This document shows positions 33,652-41,866 of a stretch of 64,000 bases of DNA, in pieces. A program made the translations under genes and the position numbers. The stretch spans positions 1-64,000 of the forward strand of contig NZ_QTTN01000036.1 in NCBI RefSeq assembly GCF_003386535.1. Direction: 5' to 3'. Position 1 is the stretch's first letter. Each line of letters opens with the position of its first letter. Source of the stretch: Paenibacillus taihuensis. GTDB lineage: Bacteria > Bacillota > Bacilli > Paenibacillales > Paenibacillaceae. The notes beneath the pieces were generated by a model. It did no database searches and was not told the DNA's origin. It saw only the letters and a program-made list of their open reading frames with translations.

Positions 33652-35055
33652 ATGAGCCCCATGAGGCAGGTGATCCTTATGCGACGCAATTTCGGCAGCT
33701 TTGGGATGCTGCAGCAGCAGCGAACGAAGCTGCATATGACGCCGCAGCTGCAGCAGGCGGTGAAGATCCTTCAAATGGCGGCGCCCGAGCTGCGGGCATT
33801 CGTGAATCAGCAGCTGGAAGAGAATCCGCTGCTGGAGCAGGCTTCGGACTGGTCGGCGGAAGCAGGCATGGGCTTGGGCGCAGGCTCTGGTTCTGTCTCT
33901 AGCTCTATCTCAGGCTCGGGCGTCGGCGGATTCCGGAGTGGAAGCGATTATGATCGACTGCAGCATGTCGCGGGACAGCCGGAGACGCTCGAGCAGCATC
34001 TGCTTGAGCAGCTGAATGTTGATATGGATGTGGATGAAGCTGTAAAACGAATCGTGCGATATATGATTGGGAATTTGGATGCGAGCGGGTATTTGAACCT
34101 GGATATAGGACTCATAGCGGGAGAGCTCGAGGTTGAAGGCGAGTTGGCGGAGCGAGCATTGCGAGTGCTAAAGCGGCTTGAGCCAGCCGGAATCGGAGCG
34201 CGGAGCTTAACGGAATGCTTGCGATTGCAGGCAGAGCGGCTTCAAGGCCGTCATCCGCTGCTGTTGCCTTTGATCGAGGGCAAAGGCTGCCTCGAGGACA
34301 TTGCTGCCTCACGGATGCATCGACTGAAGCGGTACTTGAAGGCGAGCGAGTCTGACATTCATGAAGCCATCGCCCAGCTCCGAACCTTGCAGCCAAGACC
34401 TGGAGCAGCTTTTCAAGGCGGACGGCCGAGTTATGTAGTGCCGGATGTGATCATCCGCCCAGCCGGAGAAGAGGGCGAGTTCGCCGTAACTCTGCACGAA
34501 GCCGTGTTTCCACGGCTTCTAATCAATGCCGAGTATGAGCGGCTGGCGCTGGACGCCAATCGAACGGAGGAAACGGGAAGCTTTCTCCATGCGAAAAGAA
34601 ACGCAGCCTCCTTTCTCATTCGCTGCCTGGAACAGAGGCGAACGACACTTCTTCGCGTCACGCGGACGATCGCTAGGGAGCAAGCCGCGTTCTTCCGCTC
34701 CGGTCCCGCCCAGCTGAGACCGATGACGCTTCTCGATATCGCCGACAAGCTGGGGCTCCATGAATCCACGATCAGCCGGGCCGTATCCGGAAAATTTGCG
34801 CTAACGCCTTGGGGCACGTATGAGCTGGCGTATTTCTTCCCGTCAGGGTTTAACAAAGGGTTCGATGATGCTGTCTCCGCTGAATCCGTCAAAGCACGCT
34901 TGAAGGAGCTGATCCGTTCAGAAGGCGATACTCCTTATTCGGATCAGCAGTTAGCGGATGTACTTGCCGACGAGGGGATTCCTATCTCACGCCGGACAGT
35001 GGCAAAGTATCGTGAAGCCATCGGCTTCGCTTCATCCATTCACCGAAAACGGTGA
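33652..35055 (+). CDS. sigL: RNA polymerase sigma-54 factor
   Basis: About 467 residues. Region I is Gln/Leu-rich (LHMTPQLQQAVKILQM, QQLEENPLLEQ). An acidic/Gly-Ser linker of ~25 residues follows (GLGAGSGSVSSSISGSGVGG). The core-binding domain and HTH (LGLHESTISRAVSGKF) come next, then the RpoN box ISRRTVAKYREAIGF near the end. ATG 33652 has AAGGA 6 nt upstream; ATG 33679 with CAGGTG is an alternative. Placement behind gabD implies transcription from a sigma-54 promoter, hence positive autoregulation. Its stop is one base from the convergent ablB stop. Confidence 0.95.
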   Translation: MSPMRQVILMRRNFGSFGMLQQQRTKLHMTPQLQQAVKILQMAAPELRAFVNQQLEENPLLEQASDWSAEAGMGLGAGSGSVSSSISGSGVGGFRSGSDYDRLQHVAGQPETLEQHLLEQLNVDMDVDEAVKRIVRYMIGNLDASGYLNLDIGLIAGELEVEGELAERALRVLKRLEPAGIGARSLTECLRLQAERLQGRHPLLLPLIEGKGCLEDIAASRMHRLKRYLKASESDIHEAIAQLRTLQPRPGAAFQGGRPSYVVPDVIIRPAGEEGEFAVTLHEAVFPRLLINAEYERLALDANRTEETGSFLHAKRNAASFLIRCLEQRRTTLLRVTRTIAREQAAFFRSGPAQLRPMTLLDIADKLGLHESTISRAVSGKFALTPWGTYELAYFFPSGFNKGFDDAVSAESVKARLKELIRSEGDTPYSDQQLADVLADEGIPISRRTVAKYREAIGFASSIHRKR

Positions 35056-35056
35056 G

Positions 35057-35980
35057 CTACAGCTGTTTGCACCACATATTCATATCTTCGAACTTGTCGT
35101 AAATATCGCAGTTTTTGGTCAGCCTGCCGTTATAGACATAGCCGAGCTGGAACAGCGCCGCGTTCATGCCGAACGAGAGCGCGCGGGATAACGAATAAAG
35201 CGCAAGGATGCCCCGCTGCTGCAGCTCCTCTTCGAGCGATTGTATTAGCAGGCGCATCAAGCCTTTGCCCCGATACGCAGGCAGCGTGACGCAGTCCGTA
35301 ATCTCGGCATTGCCATAGACCGAGTTAATCTCCGCAGACGAAGCGCTAATCAATTTGCCGTCGTCCACCACCACATAGAACACCGTTCCTTCCTCCATCA
35401 CTTGACGGATGTAAGCCGCGTCATTCATCGGTGTCGGGTACGTCTGAAACACTTGGCCATATAAGGCGGCGAGCCCGCCTGCATCTGACGCAGCTGCACG
35501 CCGCAGCACATAAGGCGCAGAAACCGCATCACGTTCAGGTTTCTCCTGCAGCGCCGACACTTGACGCAGAATTTCATCCTCTTCCATCCAATAATCGCTC
35601 GTTCTCCGTTCTAACGTCGTATAGATCGCCATGCTGTAAGCATCCCGCCCGTGAAAATAACCCTTGAAAATCCCTTCCAGCATATATCCACGGGAGAGGA
35701 AAGCCATCCAGTCATCTTCACGCGATTTGATGAAAATCTTCGTGAATCCATGCTCTTGCGCGACTTCGGCAGCGCGGCGGCACACGGATTCAACATCGCC
35801 TGTATAGTCATCGATGCGAAGCCGCTTGTTGAAGAAATCAAGGAACAACTGGAGCTTCGAGTTGCTGACTCCTTCACCAGAACCATCACTATTATCATTT
35901 CCATTTCCATTTCCATACTCATTCCCGTTCTCGGTGACAACACTATAATAACGGTTTGTATTACTCGGTTCGTTCGCCAT
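35057..35980 (-). CDS. ablB: Beta-lysine N6-acetyltransferase (YodP/AblB)
   Basis: 307 residues. After a short Asn/Gly/Ser low-complexity N-terminus (NENGNEYGNGNGNDNSDGS), an alpha/beta lobe and a C-terminal GNAT domain follow: ITDCVTLPAYRGKGLMRLLI is the acetyl-CoA loop, and LFQLGYVYNGRLTKNCDI the end typical of AblB. It acetylates beta-lysine at N6, the step after KamA in the Bacillus lysine route; in methanogens the product is an osmolyte. GGAGG is 9 nt before ATG 35980. It has its own sigma-54-like promoter and is divergent from yodT. Confidence 0.9.
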   Translation of the reverse strand: MANEPSNTNRYYSVVTENGNEYGNGNGNDNSDGSGEGVSNSKLQLFLDFFNKRLRIDDYTGDVESVCRRAAEVAQEHGFTKIFIKSREDDWMAFLSRGYMLEGIFKGYFHGRDAYSMAIYTTLERRTSDYWMEEDEILRQVSALQEKPERDAVSAPYVLRRAAASDAGGLAALYGQVFQTYPTPMNDAAYIRQVMEEGTVFYVVVDDGKLISASSAEINSVYGNAEITDCVTLPAYRGKGLMRLLIQSLEEELQQRGILALYSLSRALSFGMNAALFQLGYVYNGRLTKNCDIYDKFEDMNMWCKQL

Positions 35981-36019
35981 ATTTATCGTCCTCCAATTGT
36001 TCTGTTGCAAGATATACGA

Positions 36020-36036
36020 TGCAAGTTTGATACCAG
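36020..36036 (-). promoter_or_regulatory. Sigma-54-like promoter of ablB
   Basis: Read on the minus strand, TGGTATCAAACTTGCAT has the -24 GG and -12 GC 10 nt apart. The -12 element is perfect; the -24 differs in two bases from TGGCAC. It lies ~40 bp before the ablB start. Confidence 0.7.
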
Positions 36037-36044
36037 CAACACGA

Positions 36045-36059
36045 GGTCAAGTTTTGACC
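36045..36059. promoter_or_regulatory. Candidate activator site between ablB and yodT
   Basis: GGTCAA-GTT-TTGACC is a perfect inverted repeat in the 189-bp divergent region, ~10 bp upstream of the ablB -24 element. A KamR binding site is a reasonable guess; the close spacing to the promoter is unusual for a bEBP enhancer. No clear -24/-12 element was found for yodT on the plus strand. Confidence 0.45.
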
Positions 36060-36169
36060 GTTCACTCGCGGATCAGGTGCATCATACTTTGGCAGCTCCA
36101 AGCTTGCAGTGCCGAATCTTTGGCATCTTCGGGCGCATAGGCTTGATTATACAGGGGAGGCGGCTCTCA

Positions 36170-37507
36170 ATGAAACGGGAACATCTCATTAAGCCATTGC
36201 TGAACCATCACTATCCCACGATTCAATATGGCAAAGGCGTCTTCTTGTATGACGATCAAGGTAATGCTTACCTCGATGCTTCGTCAGGCGCAGTGACGGC
36301 AGGAATCGGCCACGGTGTGCAGGAAATCGCCGATGCGATGCAGGAGCAGGCGAGCAAAGTGTCGTTCGTCTACCGCTCGCAGTTCACGAGCGAACCGGCG
36401 GAGGCGCTCGCGAAGCGGCTCAGTGATCTCGCGCCAGGCCATGACTATTGGTCGTTCTTCGTGAACAGCGGCTCCGAGGCGACCGAGACGGCGATGAAGA
36501 TCGCGATCCAGCATTGGCAGGAGCAGGGAAGGCCGAGCAAATATAAGGTGCTCTCCCGGCGAATGAGCTACCACGGCATTACGCTTGGCGCGCTCTCGAT
36601 GTCCGGGCATTTCACGAGGCGAAGGCGGTTCATTCCGCTGCTGGAGGAGTTCCCGCTCGTAGCGCCGCCGTATTGCTACCGCTGCCCGCTGCAGCATGAT
36701 CCGGCAACCTGCGGCCTCGCATGCGCGAATGATCTTGAGACGGCCATCCGAAGGATCGGTGCTGAGCATATTGCCGCATTCATCGTGGAGCCGATTATCG
36801 GAGCTGCGGGAGGGGCAGTCGTGCCTCCTGACGGCTATTATGAGCGCATCATGGAAATTTGCAGGCGTCATGAAATTCTATTCATCGCCGATGAAGTCAT
36901 GACCGGTATCGCCCGAACCGGCACGATGTTCGCGATGGAGCATTGGGGCGTAGAGCCGGATATCATTGCGCTAGGCAAAGGATTAAGCGCCGGATACACG
37001 CCGATGGCAGCAACGCTTGCGAAAGACCATGTGATAGAGCCGATCTTGAACGGCTCGAAGCTCGTCATGTCGGGCCACACCTACAGCGCGAATCCGCAGT
37101 CCGCGGCAGTTGCGCTCGCCGTGCTTGATTACATCGAGAATGAGCAGCTCGTGAAAGCGGCAGAGGTGAAAGGGCGCTACTTGAAAACGGTGCTAGAAGC
37201 GATGGCATTCCCGCTCGAAATCGTCGGTGATGTGCGCGGCAAAGGGCTGTTGATCGGTCTAGAGTTCGTATCGAATCGGAAGACGAAGGAGATATTCCCA
37301 GTGAGCACAGCACTCACAACGAAGGTCGTCGACCGCGCATTCGACAAGGGCTTGCTGATCTATCCTGCGGCAGGCGGCGTGGACGGTGCTGGCGATGCGG
37401 TAATCATCGCTCCGCCTTTTACAATTTCGGTAGAGGAAATAGATCTGCTCGTGAAGCTGCTCGGTGAGGCGATCACCGAAGTAAGTCAGGAGGTGCTGGG
37501 CGGATGA
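36170..37507 (+). CDS. yodT: Aminotransferase class III, YodT-like (acetyl-beta-lysine)
   Basis: A 445-residue PLP aminotransferase. FVNSGSEATETAMKIA binds the cofactor phosphate, LFIADEVMTGIARTG supplies the ring Asp, and K270 in LGKGLSAGYTPMA forms the aldimine. It heads yodT-yodS-yodR-yodQ as in B. subtilis, where it is thought to deaminate N6-acetyl-beta-lysine to 3-oxo-6-acetamidohexanoate. AGGGGAGG precedes ATG 36170 by 10 nt. The frame is open far upstream through the ablB region, but that part is shadow. Its stop overlaps yodS (ATGA). Confidence 0.9.
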   Translation: MKREHLIKPLLNHHYPTIQYGKGVFLYDDQGNAYLDASSGAVTAGIGHGVQEIADAMQEQASKVSFVYRSQFTSEPAEALAKRLSDLAPGHDYWSFFVNSGSEATETAMKIAIQHWQEQGRPSKYKVLSRRMSYHGITLGALSMSGHFTRRRRFIPLLEEFPLVAPPYCYRCPLQHDPATCGLACANDLETAIRRIGAEHIAAFIVEPIIGAAGGAVVPPDGYYERIMEICRRHEILFIADEVMTGIARTGTMFAMEHWGVEPDIIALGKGLSAGYTPMAATLAKDHVIEPILNGSKLVMSGHTYSANPQSAAVALAVLDYIENEQLVKAAEVKGRYLKTVLEAMAFPLEIVGDVRGKGLLIGLEFVSNRKTKEIFPVSTALTTKVVDRAFDKGLLIYPAAGGVDGAGDAVIIAPPFTISVEEIDLLVKLLGEAITEVSQEVLGG

Positions 37508-38223
37508 ACAAGCAGCGCTCGCTCGAAGAAGCGCTCGACTGGATAACGGATGGCTGCACGCTCATGTATGGCGGATTCGGCGGCATCGGCACTCCGCCGA
37601 CGATCATTGAAGGCATCCTTGACAAAGGCGTGAGGGATCTTACGCTGATCGGCAACGATACGGGCTTCCCGTGGATTGGCATCGGGCGGTTGGTGACCGA
37701 AGGCCGGGTGCGCAAAGTCATCACTTCACATATCGGCTCGAATCCGAATGCGGGTCGAATGATGGAGGATGGACGGATGGAAATTATTTTCTATCCACAG
37801 GGGACCCTCGCGGAGAAGATCAGGGCTGGCGGCGTTGGACTCGGCGGCATTCTGGTCGACGTCGGTATGGGCACTACGATCGCCGAGGGCAAGGAGACGG
37901 TCGTGATCGAAGGGCGGACATTCTTGGTGGAGCCAGCTTTAACGGCTGACGTTGCCATCGTTCACGCGAGTAAGGCCGATCCTTATGGCAATCTGGTCTA
38001 TGACAAGAGCGGCCGCAACTTCAATCCGCTCGTCGCGATGGCGGGCGAGCGCACCATTGCCGAGGCGGACGAGATCGTGCCGATCGGCAGTCTCGATCCG
38101 GAGCTGATCGTAACGCCAGGCATATTCGTAAATGCGGTCATCGCAGGCAAAGGGGTGAACTGGCAATGGGTGTGGGAGAAACGAGCCGCGACCGAATCGC
38201 AAGGAGGGCCGCCGCGGAGCTGA
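37504..38223 (+). CDS. yodS: 3-oxoacid CoA-transferase subunit A (YodS)
   Basis: A 239-residue alpha subunit of a type I CoA-transferase. The glycine-rich loop is LMYGGFGGIGTPPTIIEGIL, followed by the family blocks IGSNPNAGRMMEDGRMEI and YPQGTLAEKIRAGGVGLGG. With YodR it should activate the keto acid from YodT as its CoA ester. It overlaps yodT by 4 bp and yodR by 58 bp, so the three are translationally linked. Confidence 0.93.
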   Translation: MNKQRSLEEALDWITDGCTLMYGGFGGIGTPPTIIEGILDKGVRDLTLIGNDTGFPWIGIGRLVTEGRVRKVITSHIGSNPNAGRMMEDGRMEIIFYPQGTLAEKIRAGGVGLGGILVDVGMGTTIAEGKETVVIEGRTFLVEPALTADVAIVHASKADPYGNLVYDKSGRNFNPLVAMAGERTIAEADEIVPIGSLDPELIVTPGIFVNAVIAGKGVNWQWVWEKRAATESQGGPPRS

Positions 38224-38828
38224 AGGATGGCATGGTCGTTAACCTTGGCATTGGCATACCAACGCTCGTCGCTGATTTTATCCCGAACGGCATTGAAGTT
38301 GTTTTTCATGCGGAGAACGGCATTCTGGGCGCGGGACCGAGTCCGGCGCCTGGCGAAGAGGACGGATTTCTGTGCAATGCGGGCGGCTATCCGGTTACGA
38401 TTGTAGAGGGCGCATCGTACTGCGATAGTGCAATTGCCTTCGCCATGATTCGCCGAGGCTGTGTTGACATGACGGTGCTTGGCGCGCTTGAAGTGAGCGA
38501 GCAGGGCGACCTCGCGAATTGGATCGTGCCCGGTAAGCGGGCGGCGGGAATTGGCGGTGCGATGGAGCTGGCGCAGAAGGCGAAGAAGGTCGTTGCGATC
38601 ATGAATCATGTCAACAAGGACGGGGCGCCAAAGATTAAGAAACGTTGCGAGCTGCCGCTCACGGCACCGGCCTGCGTCGATCTGATTATTACGGACATGG
38701 CGGTGATGGAAGTGACGGCGGACGGACTTCTATTGCAAGAGATTATGCTGCCTCATACGCTCGAAGAGGTGGTCCGCTGCACGGAAGCGAGCTTGAAGCT
38801 GCCGGAGGAAATCATCTATATTCCATAA
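38166..38828 (+). CDS. yodR: 3-oxoacid CoA-transferase subunit B (YodR)
   Basis: A 220-residue beta subunit. The start block is RDRIARRAAAELKDGMVVNLGIGIPT, and the catalytic Glu lies in HAENGILGAGPSPAPGEE, where it forms the glutamyl-CoA intermediate. AAAGGGGTG is 9 nt before ATG 38166, inside yodS; family proteins begin at this point, so the 58-bp overlap appears real. Confidence 0.93.
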   Translation: MGVGETSRDRIARRAAAELKDGMVVNLGIGIPTLVADFIPNGIEVVFHAENGILGAGPSPAPGEEDGFLCNAGGYPVTIVEGASYCDSAIAFAMIRRGCVDMTVLGALEVSEQGDLANWIVPGKRAAGIGGAMELAQKAKKVVAIMNHVNKDGAPKIKKRCELPLTAPACVDLIITDMAVMEVTADGLLLQEIMLPHTLEEVVRCTEASLKLPEEIIYIP

Positions 38829-38858
38829 CGTTTGACCCCAAGGATGGGAGGGAGCAGC

Positions 38859-40136
38859 ATGAGCTGGAAAGCACAAATTCACGAGTGGCTGGAACATCAT
38901 CGCGAGGAAGGAACTCGCTTGCTGCAAAGCTTGGTTCGTATGCCGAGCACGCAAGGCAATGAGCAGCAGGCGCAGATGTTGATTGCCGGGAAGCTGTACG
39001 ATATGAATCTTGAGGTTGAGCTGTGGGAGCCGGACGGCGAGCTGTTGGCAAAGCATCCTTATTTCTATTCGCCGCGCAGCAAGTTCACGGGCAGTCCGAA
39101 TGTCGTAGGCGTTCTTCGGGGGAGCGGCGGCGGTCGGTCGCTACTGCTCAATGGGCATATGGATGTCGTACCGGAAGGAGATATGAAGCAGTGGATCAGC
39201 CCTCCTTATAGCGGCGTGGTGTTGGACGGCATGCTGTACGGTCGCGGCGCCTCGGATATGAAGGGCGGAAATGTGGCGCTGCTGCTGGCGATTCAAGCGA
39301 TTCGCGAGCTTGGCATTGGGTTGAAGGGCGACGTTATCTTCCAAAGCGTCGTCGAAGAAGAGAGCGGAGGCGCCGGCACGCTCGCCGCGATCTTGAAGGG
39401 CTATAAAGCAGACGCTGCGCTCATCCCTGAGCCGACGAATATGCGAATCTTCCCGAAGCAGCAAGGCTCGATGTGGTTTCGGATACATGTGAAGGGCCGT
39501 TCCGCGCATGGCGGTACGCGGTACGAAGGAGTCAGCGCGATCGAGAAGTGTATGATCGTCGTATCGGAGCTGCTGGAGCTTGAACGGGTCCGTAACGCAC
39601 GGATTGACGACCCGTTGTTTGCTGGCAATCCGATCCCGATCCCGATTAATATCGGCACGATTAGCGGGGGCAATTGGCCATCGTCGGTGCCGGACATTGT
39701 GACGATAGAGGGGCGAATCGGCGTCGCACCGGAGGAGAGCATGGATGCGGCAAAAGCGGAGCTTGCGGCGTGGCTCGATCGGCTGCAGGAGCAGGATGAA
39801 TGGTTCGCCGTCTCGCCTCCGCGGCTGGAGTGGTTCGGCGCTCGTTGGGTTCCGGGCAGCGTGGATACCGGTCACGAGCTAATTGGTGTTCTGACGGAAC
39901 AGTATGAAGCGGTGCTTGGGAGTAAGCCGGCGATTGAGGCTTCTCCGTGGGGAACCGACGGAGGCCTGCTGACCGTCGTTGGCGATACGCCGTGCATCGT
40001 GTTCGGTCCTGGCTACACGGCGACCGCTCACTACCCGAACGAACATATCGCACTCGAAGACATGTTCCGTGCTGCCGAAATTATTGCACTTACGATGCTG
40101 ACGTGGTGCGGTATCGAAGAAGAGGCGACGAAATAA
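38859..40136 (+). CDS. yodQ: M20-family deacetylase (YodQ, ArgE/DapE-like)
   Basis: A 425-residue zinc amidohydrolase. Metal motifs: LLNGHMDVVPEGD, LYGRGASDMKGGNVALLLA and VVEEESGGAGTLA; the dimerisation His is in GRSAHGGTRYEG; the last ligand His is near GYTATAHYPNEH. In the kam pathway it should remove acetate from 4-acetamidobutyrate, giving GABA for gabT. GGGAGGGAG is 5 nt before ATG 38859. It ends the operon at a strong bidirectional terminator. Confidence 0.9.
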   Translation: MSWKAQIHEWLEHHREEGTRLLQSLVRMPSTQGNEQQAQMLIAGKLYDMNLEVELWEPDGELLAKHPYFYSPRSKFTGSPNVVGVLRGSGGGRSLLLNGHMDVVPEGDMKQWISPPYSGVVLDGMLYGRGASDMKGGNVALLLAIQAIRELGIGLKGDVIFQSVVEEESGGAGTLAAILKGYKADAALIPEPTNMRIFPKQQGSMWFRIHVKGRSAHGGTRYEGVSAIEKCMIVVSELLELERVRNARIDDPLFAGNPIPIPINIGTISGGNWPSSVPDIVTIEGRIGVAPEESMDAAKAELAAWLDRLQEQDEWFAVSPPRLEWFGARWVPGSVDTGHELIGVLTEQYEAVLGSKPAIEASPWGTDGGLLTVVGDTPCIVFGPGYTATAHYPNEHIALEDMFRAAEIIALTMLTWCGIEEEATK

Positions 40137-40163
40137 TTGTGCGGGCGGCTGTTCTGACGCAGA

Positions 40164-40203
40164 AATAAAGTCCCTGCCTCGAACATGAGGCAGGGACTTT
40201 ATT
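40164..40203. terminator. Bidirectional terminator between yodQ and kamA
   Basis: A perfect 17-bp stem (AATAAAGTCCCTGCCTC and its complement) with a 6-nt loop GAACAT separates the convergent genes, with A/T ends suited to both directions. Confidence 0.95.
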
Positions 40204-40213
40204 TTGCAGCTGC

Positions 40214-41740
40214 TTACTCGGTTGTCGCATTCCCTGGCGCAGCTCCGTCGGTTGTTTGCGCAGGCGTTGATTGCGCTGACGGAGCTACTGATGGCTGCGC
40301 TGTTGGCTGCGCCGACGGCTGCGGAGTCGCAGCGCTGCCATCGCCTTCCCGCGCCCGCATCAGCTTCTGCTTCATCTCGTCGCGCTTCTCGCGTTTGTCC
40401 TTGAGCGAGTGGTGGTCCGGCGTCTGCTCGTAGAGCTTCCGTCTGCCGATGCGCCGCAAATTTTCTGGCACCAGGTTGAAATTTTCATCTTTGATGAGCG
40501 AGATAATGCCCGTGCTCGCAGGCTGTTTCTCGATCTTATAGATCTCATTGAAGTACTCGTCAGCGCGGCCTGAAACGTAATTCTTCGGCTCCGGATAGCC
40601 GACGATGACCCCCTCATAGTTGCGGAGGATGACCTTATCTTGGCTTTGCGAGATGAGGTAGTTCGGCTGCAGCGCGATTTTGCCGCCGCCTCCAGGAGCA
40701 TCGACGACGAAGGTAGGAACTGCATAACCGCTCGTATGTCCGCGCAGCGACTCGATAATCTCGAGCCCCTTGGACACTGGAGCGCGGAAGTGTCCAATAC
40801 CTTCAGACAGGTCACACTGGTAAATGTAGTACGGACGCACACGGATTTTGACAAGGTCATGCATCAGTCGCTTCATAATGTGCGTACTGTCGTTAATTCC
40901 CGCAAGGATGACAGACTGGTTGCCGAGCGGCACGCCGGCGTCAGCGAGCATCTCGCATGCCAGCTTCGCTTCGTCCGTTATCTCGAGCGGATGGTTAAAA
41001 TGCGTATTGAGCCAGATCGGATGGTATTTGCGCAGCATTTTGCACAAATTGTCCGTAATCCGCTGCGGGAACACGACAGGCGCGCGCGTTCCGATCCGGA
41101 TGATTTCAACATGCGGGATTTCGCGCAGATTCTTCAGGATATATTCAAGAATCGTATCGTTAATCAGCAGTCCGTCGCCGCCGGAGAGAAGCACGTCACG
41201 CACTTCCGGCGTATTGCGGATATAAGCGATCGCGTCGTCCATTTGTTTCTTCGGCACGCCCATGCCCACTTGGCCGGAGAAACGTCTGCGCGTACAGTAA
41301 CGGCAGTACATGGAGCACTGGTTCGTCACGAGGAACAGCACACGGTCAGGATAGCGATGCGTAAGTCCGGGAGTCGGCGAATCTTCATCCTCGTACAGCG
41401 GATCCTCCAGGTCATACTTGGTTTTCAGAAGCTCAGCTGAAATCGGGACCGATTGCATTCGAATCGGGCATCGCGGGTCGTCCGGATGCATAAGGGAAGC
41501 ATAGTACGGCGTAATGTTGAGCGGGATTGTCTGGGTCGAGATTCGAACGCCTGCTTCTTCATCCGGTGTCAGATTGACAACCTGCTTCAATTCGTCGAGC
41601 GTCTTAATCGTGTGCGTGAGCTGCCATAACCAATCGTTCCACTGCTCATCCGTGACATCCTTCCAGAGCGGGACCTCTTTCCAATGCCGCTTACTGCTAA
41701 GAGGCACCTTATCCTTTCCGCCATCGCTAGCCATAGTCAT
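40214..41740 (-). CDS. kamA: Lysine 2,3-aminomutase
   Basis: A 508-residue radical-SAM, PLP-dependent enzyme that converts L-lysine to beta-lysine. The iron-sulfur cysteines are C142, C146 and C149 in TNQCSMYCRYCTRR. The PLP Lys is in VVDAPGGGGKIAL, and IRIGTRAPVVFPQRI is typical. The last ~50 residues are an Ala/Gln/Pro/Thr-rich tail (PQPSAQPTAQPSVAPSAQ) beyond the family core. Glutamate 2,3-aminomutase is an alternative, but the yod/ablB context argues for lysine. GGAGGTG is 11 nt before the ATG. A sigma-54 promoter lies 46 bp upstream. Confidence 0.95.
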   Translation of the reverse strand: MTMASDGGKDKVPLSSKRHWKEVPLWKDVTDEQWNDWLWQLTHTIKTLDELKQVVNLTPDEEAGVRISTQTIPLNITPYYASLMHPDDPRCPIRMQSVPISAELLKTKYDLEDPLYEDEDSPTPGLTHRYPDRVLFLVTNQCSMYCRYCTRRRFSGQVGMGVPKKQMDDAIAYIRNTPEVRDVLLSGGDGLLINDTILEYILKNLREIPHVEIIRIGTRAPVVFPQRITDNLCKMLRKYHPIWLNTHFNHPLEITDEAKLACEMLADAGVPLGNQSVILAGINDSTHIMKRLMHDLVKIRVRPYYIYQCDLSEGIGHFRAPVSKGLEIIESLRGHTSGYAVPTFVVDAPGGGGKIALQPNYLISQSQDKVILRNYEGVIVGYPEPKNYVSGRADEYFNEIYKIEKQPASTGIISLIKDENFNLVPENLRRIGRRKLYEQTPDHHSLKDKREKRDEMKQKLMRAREGDGSAATPQPSAQPTAQPSVAPSAQSTPAQTTDGAAPGNATTE

Positions 41741-41785
41741 CTGCTGAAAGCACCTCCATGAGATTACCTATTCACCTCACCTAAG

Positions 41786-41803
41786 AAGCAAAGAGCGTGC
41801 CAA
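41786..41803 (-). promoter_or_regulatory. Sigma-54 (-24/-12) promoter of kamA
   Basis: On the minus strand TTGGCACGCTCTTTGCTT matches the consensus at all conserved positions and is very like the gabT promoter. It lies between the kamR terminator and kamA. Confidence 0.92.
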
Positions 41804-41816
41804 CGATGGTGTGAAA

Positions 41817-41843
41817 ATAAAAAAAAGCTCCACGAGGGAGCAC
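41817..41843 (-). terminator. Terminator of kamR
   Basis: On the minus strand GCTCC-CTCGT-GGAGC is followed by eight T. It separates kamR from the kamA promoter. Confidence 0.9.
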
Positions 41844-41866
41844 ATTTTGAGCAAAATATCTACCTA

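Noticed and set aside
36110-36145. Sigma-54 promoter for yodT
   Set aside because: TTTGGCA occurs twice upstream of yodT, but the following GC dinucleotides are 9 or 13 nt away instead of 10, so neither is a convincing -24/-12 element.
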